Shown one piece after another: positions 57,971 to 64,000 of a DNA stretch of 64,000 nt; the stretch's first letter is position 1, and each line of letters starts with the position of its first letter. The DNA is taken from assembly GCF_028657945.1 (NCBI RefSeq), contig NZ_CP059693.1:1054001-1118000 (forward strand), read 5' to 3'. The notes beneath the pieces are model-generated. The model was not told the origin of the DNA. It saw nothing but the letters and a program-made list of their open reading frames with translations, and did no database searches. The translations under genes were made by a program, and so were the position numbers. Source of the stretch: Thalassomonas haliotis (GTDB lineage Bacteria; Pseudomonadota; Gammaproteobacteria; Enterobacterales; Alteromonadaceae).

Positions 57971-58297
57971 TTATTTAGCTTGGTTAGTTTCGGGCAAAAA
58001 TTGATGGTATACCGGGGCTAGGTTATAGAGTCCGGTATGGTATTTTAGGGCGTCGATCTTTTGTCCGATTCCTTTCTGACTGGAGTCTTCAATAGTAAAG
58101 ACTATTTTTCCTTCAGGACTTACGGCATGTATTTCAGCACCCTGGAGCTGTGTTATTTCCTGCTGCACTTCATCGAGTTGTGCCGCCAGGGCATGGGCGA
58201 CGAAACTGGCGACATGGTATTCCTGAGCAGGAGCAGGTTTATCCGGCGTGTAGTGGCCAACGCCACTTTTGTCTTGGGTTAATGTATTATCTGGCAT
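57971..58297 (-). CDS. napD: NapD, chaperone for NapA signal peptide
   Basis: About 108 residues from the ATG at 58297, which overlaps the end of napF by 11 bases. The core EYHVASFVAHALAAQLDEVQQEITQLQGAEIHAVSPEGKIVFTIED is the ferredoxin-like fold of NapD, which binds the NapA Tat signal during cofactor loading. An extra N-terminal stretch of about 25 residues and a C-terminal HQFLPETNQAK are longer than in E. coli. Confidence 0.93.
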   Translation of the reverse strand: MPDNTLTQDKSGVGHYTPDKPAPAQEYHVASFVAHALAAQLDEVQQEITQLQGAEIHAVSPEGKIVFTIEDSSQKGIGQKIDALKYHTGLYNLAPVYHQFLPETNQAK

Positions 58298-58814
58298 TGT
58301 CTGCCTCGTTGATAAAAGTAAAAGAAATTGACTCTTGCGGGCAAGTAGAGATACAGGCGCCACACTGGGTACAGTCAGCAAGTGTTAATTCCGGTTTGGC
58401 GATAGAGGTATTTTGATAGCTAAAGCGGATGGCCTGACTTTCGCAGACATCCTGGCAGCTGCGGCAATAAATCTCATTTTTGGCCAGGCATTTATTGTTA
58501 ATGCTAAGTGTTGCCGGCCAGGGGGCTTCCTGTCCTGAGTTTATTTGTGCCTGCGGCTTGAATAACGGCTTTTCGCAGCTTTGTATGCATAACTGGCAAA
58601 AAGTACATTCACCTTTAGAAAAATCTACCTTGGGAAAGCCCTGTTCATCGCGGACGATGATCTGTGTTTCACAGCTCTTGATGCAGTCTTGACACTGGTC
58701 GCAACCACTGGTGAATACAGCCTCATTAATAACCCAGGGCAGTCTTTGCTCGGGTTTATGGCTTAGCTTTCCTCTAAATAACCGACGCCTTGCCGGATTC
58801 TCTAACCTGTCCAT
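58287..58814 (-). CDS. napF: NapF ferredoxin-type protein
   Basis: 175 residues with Cys clusters for up to four [4Fe-4S] clusters: CDQCQDCIKSCE, CTFCQLCIQSCEKP, CRSCQDVCESQ (one incomplete cluster with an earlier CLAK) and CTQCGACISTCPQ. NapF is cytoplasmic and helps mature NapA. Second gene of the operon, 10 bases after napE. Confidence 0.95.
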   Translation of the reverse strand: MDRLENPARRRLFRGKLSHKPEQRLPWVINEAVFTSGCDQCQDCIKSCETQIIVRDEQGFPKVDFSKGECTFCQLCIQSCEKPLFKPQAQINSGQEAPWPATLSINNKCLAKNEIYCRSCQDVCESQAIRFSYQNTSIAKPELTLADCTQCGACISTCPQESISFTFINEADNAR

Positions 58815-58824
58815 CCCGGTTGCC

Positions 58825-58986
58825 TTATGCGCCCGGTGGCCCGAACAGGATTTGGCTGATCCAGACCATAAATCCGAAGCCGCCGACGATAATGACCGAC
58901 AAGATTGGCGCTAAAAAAACCGCCAGAAAAATGAAAGTATTTCGTTCATGGTTCTTTTGTAATTCAGCTGAGTTAGGCTCATTCAT
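58825..58986 (-). CDS. napE: NapE small membrane protein
   Basis: 53 residues from the ATG at 58986 (MNEPNSAELQKNHERNTFIF), with one helix (FLAVFLAPILSVIIVGGFGFMVW) and a short tail ISQILFGPPGA, the standard NapE form. Role in the nap system is unknown. First gene of the operon. Confidence 0.9.
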   Translation of the reverse strand: MNEPNSAELQKNHERNTFIFLAVFLAPILSVIIVGGFGFMVWISQILFGPPGA

Positions 58987-59046
58987 GATGTGCTCGTATA
59001 TTGATTTGTAGTCAAGGTTATTGTGCCAGTTCCCCGGGGGGAGGAA

Positions 59047-59060
59047 TTGATCAAGATCAA
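59047..59060. promoter_or_regulatory. FNR box upstream of the nap operon
   Basis: TTGATCAAGATCAA equals the FNR consensus TTGAT-N4-ATCAA without mismatch. Its centre is 67 bases before the napE start codon, so anaerobic activation of the operon is likely. Confidence 0.85.
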
Positions 59061-59277
59061 TGAACATTCAATAGCCACTAACATAATAGGGGTTTATATT
59101 GAATGGGGAGTTTTTGAACAGATAAATGATTTTTCGAACTTTTCGAACATAGTTAAGGCTTGTCAAGCGTAGTGAAACCACCTTAAGCATAGATTAATTT
59201 TGCACTTTAGTTCAGGTTTTTGTATCTGCTTGGTACACTTAGCTTTTCTCCCGGTATTTTCCGTTAATGAGTGAACT

Positions 59278-61563
59278 GTGCTGAGCAATAATTCCGACGT
59301 TTTTTTATCCTGGTTAAAACCTTATATGCAGCAGGCGTTAGTTGTCCGGCAGCGGCGTTTAGTGGTGTTGGCGGGCGAGACAGCTTGGGCGCTTTCCCTG
59401 TTAAAGGCCTTGCCTTCATCCCCTGCTGAAAAGCCGGCAAACGTTCAAGGGGAAAATAAGGCCGACTGGCTTATTTACAGTGACTTTTTGGATGCGCTGC
59501 CGCCGTTTAACCAGCAAGCAGTAAACAGTACCGCCGTCGACCGTAAAAGTTATCGCCATCATTTGGGCACGGAAAATACTTATTTGCTGTTTGATGGCGG
59601 GAAAAGTGATGACGACTTTAATATTGATGCGCTGGCGGCCTTATCCGGTACCCTGGTAGCCGGTGGGGTATTATTTCTTTTGTGGCCGCAGGGCAAGGTT
59701 TCTTCTGCGGTGGCAAAAAGCATTTTTTTGCAAAGGTTTTGCCGGGAGTTAGTCCATGACCATGCCGCCTGTTTTCTTGAGCAGGGAAAAGCACTGCCGT
59801 CACTTCCGGCTGAGCCTGGCTTTGAACCACCTGCGCAGGAAAGCCTGGCTTTAGGCTGTAAAACACCGGAGCAAGTTGCAGCGGTACAAAACATTTTCAA
59901 GGTGGTTAAGGGCCACAGGAACCGGCCTTTGGTATTAACCGCCGACCGGGGCAGGGGCAAGTCGTCGGCACTGGCAATCGCGGCCGCCGAACTGTTGGCA
60001 CAGCATGATAGCGGCGGGGAAAAAATGCATATAGGAGTCACCGCCCCGCATTTACAGGCTTGTGATGTTTTTTTCCAGCAGCTAAAAACCTCCTTGCCGG
60101 GGGCTAAATTTTCCCGCGGCCGCTGCGAGTATGCAAATGGCGTGCTTGAGTTTTTGCCTGTGGATGTGCTGGTGCAGCGCAAACCTAAACTGGGATTATT
60201 ACTGGTGGATGAAGCGGCGGCGATCCCGGTTTATTTACTGCAAAAGCTGCTTCATTCATACCACCGTATGGTTTTTTCAACCACAGTGCATGGCTATGAA
60301 GGCGCGGGAAGGGGTTTTACCCTCAAGTTTCTGAAAATCTTAAAACAGCACAGCCGCCAATATCAGGCTTTTCATCTGCACCAGCCGATTCGCTGGGCCC
60401 AAGATGATCCTCTTGAAAGCTTTATTTTCAAGGCCTGTTTGTTAAAAGCAGCCCTGGCTGATATCAATGATAACCGCTTGCCGTTTCCGGAAAGCTTATT
60501 GGCACGGCAAGGTGAGTACAAAGCAGAATTCCTGCAACTGACACCCGAAGACTTGTTGGCTGATGAAGCCCTGCTGGAGCAGATTTTTGCCGTGCTGGTA
60601 ACGGCACATTATCAAACCAAACCCGGCGATTTGAAGATGTTATTGGATAATGCCCGGCTGCGGATTTTCTGTCTGAAAAGTCAGCAGCAGGTGATTGCCG
60701 TTGCCTTATTGATGCTGGAAGGCAAGGCGGGCGCGGAAGATATTGATGCGGTGAAAAATTCACGCCGCAGGTTAAGGGATCAATTTATTCCGCAATCCTT
60801 ATTGAGTCATAATGGTGTCGATAACGCCTTTGAGCACAGTTATTTAAGAATTATGCGTATTGCCGTGCATCCCATGTGCCAGCAAAAGGGGCTGGGCAGC
60901 TATTTTTTAACTTGCCTGGAACAATACGGGCAAGCACAGCAGATAGATTTTATCGGCTCCAGTTTTGGCGCTAATACCCGGCTATTGTCATTTTGGCTTG
61001 AAGGGGATTATCAGCTGGCAAGAATGGGTTTTACCCCGGATGCCGCCAGCGGCGAACATTCTGCCCTGGTGCTTAAAACGCTTAATCCAGACAGCGGGGC
61101 ATTGCAGCAGGAGATACGGCAGCAGTTTTATCGCAGTTTTGACTATTTGCTGCTTGAGGAATACCAAAACCTGCCGGTGGACCTGGTTGCCCTGATCCTG
61201 CGCTATTGTCCCCGGGCTGCTTTAGCGGGACTCAGTGATTTTGACCGGCGCACGGTGGCGGCCTTTGCTGCGCAACAAAGGTTATACAGCAGCTGTGTTT
61301 ACAGCCTGCATTTATGGCTTAAGTCTTTGCTTGCAAAAACAGCTGCAACAACAAGCGTGAAAGCAAAAGCACAGGCAAAAGAAAAAAAAGCGCCGACAAC
61401 TACAGAGCAGGCACTTTACCCGTTGATCAGCCGGATATTGTGTAAACACAGCATCAGCCAGGTGTGTCATCAGTATGGTTTCACCGGGAAGAAAGCGTTA
61501 AACCAGTACCTGATCAGCCAAGTGCAACAGGCGCTGAACCAAGAGGGGCTCTCAGGGGATTAG
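59278..61563 (+). CDS. tmcA: tRNA(Met) cytidine acetyltransferase
   Basis: 761 residues. The helicase-like domain has a P-loop TADRGRGKSSALAIA and a Walker B LLLVDEAAAIPVYLL; a GNAT domain follows with HPMCQQKGLGSYFLTCLE, the acetyl-CoA loop. TmcA acetylates C34 of elongator tRNA-Met using ATP and acetyl-CoA. The start is GTG, since the nearby ATG runs into a stop. A Lys/Ala-rich linker (about 685-705) precedes a C-terminal tail. It is divergent from the nap operon. Confidence 0.95.
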   Translation: MLSNNSDVFLSWLKPYMQQALVVRQRRLVVLAGETAWALSLLKALPSSPAEKPANVQGENKADWLIYSDFLDALPPFNQQAVNSTAVDRKSYRHHLGTENTYLLFDGGKSDDDFNIDALAALSGTLVAGGVLFLLWPQGKVSSAVAKSIFLQRFCRELVHDHAACFLEQGKALPSLPAEPGFEPPAQESLALGCKTPEQVAAVQNIFKVVKGHRNRPLVLTADRGRGKSSALAIAAAELLAQHDSGGEKMHIGVTAPHLQACDVFFQQLKTSLPGAKFSRGRCEYANGVLEFLPVDVLVQRKPKLGLLLVDEAAAIPVYLLQKLLHSYHRMVFSTTVHGYEGAGRGFTLKFLKILKQHSRQYQAFHLHQPIRWAQDDPLESFIFKACLLKAALADINDNRLPFPESLLARQGEYKAEFLQLTPEDLLADEALLEQIFAVLVTAHYQTKPGDLKMLLDNARLRIFCLKSQQQVIAVALLMLEGKAGAEDIDAVKNSRRRLRDQFIPQSLLSHNGVDNAFEHSYLRIMRIAVHPMCQQKGLGSYFLTCLEQYGQAQQIDFIGSSFGANTRLLSFWLEGDYQLARMGFTPDAASGEHSALVLKTLNPDSGALQQEIRQQFYRSFDYLLLEEYQNLPVDLVALILRYCPRAALAGLSDFDRRTVAAFAAQQRLYSSCVYSLHLWLKSLLAKTAATTSVKAKAQAKEKKAPTTTEQALYPLISRILCKHSISQVCHQYGFTGKKALNQYLISQVQQALNQEGLSGD

Positions 61564-61577
61564 CGGCTGGCCTTTCG

Positions 61578-61835
61578 CTACTCTTGATAGCCGGTATTTT
61601 CTATCAGCCACAGCCAGTATTTGTGCATACAAAAGTAATCACAGCGTTTATCGGGAGCCTGGATGATATCTTCATGCTTTATCAAACGGTTGACGTAATA
61701 GAGGATCACCTTTGCCAGCGAACGGCTCGGGTGCTCGCTATAGGTGGATGTCAGCACCTTTAACCAGTCTTCCAGCCGGGTAAATTCAGCTGACATCTGG
61801 AGGTATTGGGCCGGTTTGTTATTGGTCTTGTTCAT
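61578..61835 (-). CDS. Small conserved protein, unknown
   Basis: 85 residues with a good ribosome site (AAGGA, five bases). Sequence is helical and aromatic: MSAEFTRLEDWLKVLTSTYSEHPSRSLAKVILYYVNRLIKHEDI ... CDYFCMHKYWLWLIENTGYQ. No signal or membrane helix. It is the second gene of a two-gene unit behind a Fur-like box, 12 bases after the first. Not recognised. Confidence 0.72.
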   Translation of the reverse strand: MNKTNNKPAQYLQMSAEFTRLEDWLKVLTSTYSEHPSRSLAKVILYYVNRLIKHEDIIQAPDKRCDYFCMHKYWLWLIENTGYQE

Positions 61836-61847
61836 CGGGTTCCTTTT

Positions 61848-62036
61848 TTATCTGTCGGTTTCCATTAAGCTGCAGTTGAGCAAAGATTGCCAGACGATCC
61901 TTTTGGCGTTTTTATCCAGGCATTTACATTCATTGCAGTGCAAAACACCGCTGATAATTAACCGGGCAAGCAGGCAGCCGGATAACTCCACCTGTGCTTT
62001 TTCCGGGATAAATTCGTTGTATGCGAGCGATTCCAT
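61848..62036 (-). CDS. Small Cys-containing protein, unknown
   Basis: 62 residues. GGAGG lies 11 bases before the ATG. The centre holds LHCNECKCLDKN, a Cys group C-x2-C-x-C, plus further Cys in GCLLA and LNCSLM, so iron or zinc binding is possible. It is the first gene after a Fur-like box at 62101 and is followed by the 85-residue gene. I do not recognise the family. Confidence 0.68.
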   Translation of the reverse strand: MESLAYNEFIPEKAQVELSGCLLARLIISGVLHCNECKCLDKNAKRIVWQSLLNCSLMETDR

Positions 62037-62100
62037 GGTGACTTTTTCCTCCGGGCCAATACGCTGATGTTATAAAAATAGAATATCCTGCAATTAAATG

Positions 62101-62119
62101 CAAATGATAATTGTTATCG
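62101..62119. promoter_or_regulatory. Fur-box-like site
   Basis: GCAAATGATAATTGTTATC agrees with the classical 19-base Fur consensus at 15 positions. It lies 64 bases before the small Cys protein gene and 92 bases before the ABC gene on the other strand, so it may control either. Confidence 0.6.
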
Positions 62120-62211
62120 TTTGTGGTTTTTTATAAAAAACTTGATTAAAAACAAGGTGGGCAGGCTAGTATTTAAAATACGGGGACTTTGGCTAGGGGG
62201 GAAATAAAGTT

Positions 62212-63093
62212 ATGCAGGGGGTGATCAGGGTCGAGCAGCTGACAAAAAGATATGGTGAGCTGGTAGCCGTCGACAATATCAGTTTTGTGATCAGGGGCGG
62301 GCATTGTTTTGGTTTGCTTGGTCCCAATGGCGCCGGGAAAACCACCACCATAGAAATTATGGAAGGTATTATCTCTCCTACCCGGGGGCGGGTGAATTAT
62401 CAAGGCCTGGTTAATGGCCGTGATATCAGCCACCAAATCGGCATTCAGTTTCAGCATACCGCCTTGCAGGATTTTTTAACGGTGAAGGAAACCCTGGAGT
62501 TATTTGCCGCCTTTTACCGTCAAACCCTACCGCAGGAACAGCTGATTGAACTGTGCGACTTGCATGAATTTCTGCACCGGGATAACCGTGCACTCTCGGG
62601 AGGACAGAGGCAGCGGCTGTTGCTGGCACTGGCGCTGATTAATGATCCCAGCATAGTGTTTCTGGATGAACCCACGACCGGGCTAGATCCCCAGGCGCGG
62701 CGCAACTTCTGGCAATTGCTGAAAAACATTAAAGGTGAAAATAAAACCCTGGTGCTGACCACGCATTATATGGATGAAGCCGAACAGCTTTGTGATGAAA
62801 TTGTGGTGATGGATCACGGGCGCATCATAGAAGCCGGTACCCCGCAGCACTTGCTTGATAAACACTTTGATGAAATTTTTATTTATTTGCCGGAAAGCCA
62901 GGTCAGCCCCGCTTTACTGGAGCAGCATCATTGGCGCCTGCTTGGCGACAGGGTGGAAATTACCAGCAAAAATGTTGAGCAGACACTAGCCTTGTTAATA
63001 GCGAGCCGGGTTTCACTGGAAGGTTTACATGTTAAGTCGGCAAACTTAGACGATTTGTTTTTAAAGCTAACCGGACACTCCTTGAGGGTTTGA
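62212..63093 (+). CDS. ABC transporter ATP-binding protein (ABC-2 type exporter)
   Basis: 293 residues with complete motifs: Walker A GPNGAGKTT, Q-loop IQFQHTALQD, signature LSGGQRQRLLLALAL, Walker B IVFLDEPTTGLD and H-loop LTTHYMDEAE. The C-terminal extension of about 75 residues is typical of the CcmA/DrrA/NatA-like group. The permease gene follows 19 bases downstream. Substrate unknown; a Fur-like box upstream hints at metal-linked control. Confidence 0.93.
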   Translation: MQGVIRVEQLTKRYGELVAVDNISFVIRGGHCFGLLGPNGAGKTTTIEIMEGIISPTRGRVNYQGLVNGRDISHQIGIQFQHTALQDFLTVKETLELFAAFYRQTLPQEQLIELCDLHEFLHRDNRALSGGQRQRLLLALALINDPSIVFLDEPTTGLDPQARRNFWQLLKNIKGENKTLVLTTHYMDEAEQLCDEIVVMDHGRIIEAGTPQHLLDKHFDEIFIYLPESQVSPALLEQHHWRLLGDRVEITSKNVEQTLALLIASRVSLEGLHVKSANLDDLFLKLTGHSLRV

Positions 63094-63112
63094 TATTTGA
63101 CTGGGATAAGAG

Positions 63113-64000
63113 ATGGCGATTAAACGCTTTTATGCCGTGTTCAAGGCACGCAATATTGAGTTTTTCCGGGATAAATCTTCATTGAGCTGGAACCTGATTT
63201 TTCCGGTGCTGCTCCTGGTTGGTTTGTCCTTTATTTTTTCCGGAGACGGGCGGGCGGTTTACAAGGTGGGGGTGATGGATTTAGCACAAGTGCAGTCGGA
63301 CTTTATTGATACCCGCTATATCGAGTTTATTGATTATCATCACCGGGAAACGGCCATGAAGCAGTTATCCCGGCATCATATTGACTTGCTCATCGACTTT
63401 GCCGGGAAAAGCTACTGGCTCAACGAGCAATCGCCGAAAGGTTATTTGGCGGAGAAAATATTTCTTTCTTCACAAAGCGGTTTTACCCGGGGGCAGGCAA
63501 GCGGTGAACAGATACGTTATGTTGACTGGGTATTGCCGGGCATCCTGGGCATGAACATGATGTTCAGCTGTTTGTTCGGCGTGGGTTATGTGATTGTGCG
63601 TTACCGGAAAAATCTTGTGTTAAAGCGCCTTAAAGCCACGCCCTTGTCCGCCTTTGAGTTTGTTTGCGCCCAGTTGTTATCGCGGTTGTTTATTGTGATG
63701 CTGATGTCTGTGGTTATATATGCCGGTTGCAATGTCTTTTTCGATTTTTATATGTCGGGCAGTTATTTCGATCTATTTCTGGTCGGTATTTTAGGGGGCT
63801 TTAGCCTGATCACTTTGGCTTTGCTGATGTCTTGTCGCAGCAAAAGCGAAGAGCTGGTGGGGGGCTTATTAAATATGACGTCCTGGCCTATGATGCTGTT
63901 ATCCGGTGTCTGGTTCAGCCTGGAAGGGGCGCCGGAATTTCTGAAACGTTTTGCCGATTTCTTACCCCTGACCCACCTGGTCAAGGGGGCAAGGGAGGTG
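63113..64000 (+). CDS. ABC-2 type permease, cut by the window end
   Basis: 296 codons are visible without a stop. It begins AIKRFYAVFKARNIEFFRDKSSLSWNLIFPVLLLVGLSFIF: the first helix after a basic N-terminus. Then a periplasmic part, and several helices after YVDWVLPGILGMNMMFSCLFGVGY, with the ABC-2 motif VKGAREV at the cut. It is the partner of the ATPase just upstream. The C-terminal end lies beyond the window. Confidence 0.88.
   Translation, partial: MAIKRFYAVFKARNIEFFRDKSSLSWNLIFPVLLLVGLSFIFSGDGRAVYKVGVMDLAQVQSDFIDTRYIEFIDYHHRETAMKQLSRHHIDLLIDFAGKSYWLNEQSPKGYLAEKIFLSSQSGFTRGQASGEQIRYVDWVLPGILGMNMMFSCLFGVGYVIVRYRKNLVLKRLKATPLSAFEFVCAQLLSRLFIVMLMSVVIYAGCNVFFDFYMSGSYFDLFLVGILGGFSLITLALLMSCRSKSEELVGGLLNMTSWPMMLLSGVWFSLEGAPEFLKRFADFLPLTHLVKGAREV

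Overview
The window reads as chromosome of a marine gammaproteobacterium, most likely Alteromonadales and close to Thalassomonas/Colwellia. This is inferred from the gene set: oadGAB sodium pump, napEFDABC, ExoP-type GH3 glucosidase, tmcA, many TonB/EamA/AraC-type genes, and a mid-range base composition. No rRNA, tRNA or CRISPR array was seen. Both ends cut genes: a hybrid histidine kinase on the left and an ABC-2 permease on the right.

Left part (1-21.7 kb): the 3' part of the kinase; PhzF isomerase; a minus-strand cluster (GNAT, EamA transporter, alpha/beta hydrolase, small Cys-rich protein); an AraC regulator followed by a YddG-like exporter; a secreted EEP-fold phosphodiesterase with a PPC domain; an EamA/LysR divergent pair. 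Then comes a beta-glucan/glucoside utilisation locus, all on the minus strand: a membrane-anchored AraC regulator, a GH3 lipoprotein, a FucP-type sugar transporter and a TonB-dependent receptor. OmpA-like lipoprotein and a small secreted protein close this part.

Accessory part (21.7-31 kb): a REP-associated tyrosine transposase (RAYT) gene lies between two clusters of the same repeat family in opposite orientation. Next is a three-gene unknown operon (RHH protein, Zn-ribbon protein, unknown) divergent from a phage-repressor-like regulator, with two different palindromes in the shared promoter region. Next is a small operon coding for a double-glycine-leader peptide, translationally coupled (TAATG) to a membrane protein whose 5' end has been split by an IS1595-family element (1039 bp, 8-bp target duplication), followed by a second membrane-anchored protein. 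After that a P-loop kinase gene is preceded by a 22-codon leader peptide ending in Trp-Trp-Glu and an intrinsic terminator, which has the layout of an attenuator. A fragment of a low-molecular-weight phosphatase gene lies just before rnz.

Middle part (31-46 kb): rnz, a row of single-gene plus-strand units (2OG oxygenase, HTH-2TM, SMR exporter, GrpB, GyrI-like, ABM), an SDR/LysR divergent pair, two secreted proteins (PPC-domain protein; endonuclease I with N-terminal binding modules), an Att-type ABC operon (ATPase, FtsX-like permease, AttH-like lipoprotein) and a TIM-barrel glycosidase-like protein.

Right part (46-64 kb): oadGAB behind two TTGTATA/TATACAA-type palindromes; pdxH; an M20 amidohydrolase; several small conserved proteins; the nap operon for periplasmic nitrate reduction, with a perfect FNR box; tmcA; two small proteins behind a Fur-like box; and an ABC exporter.
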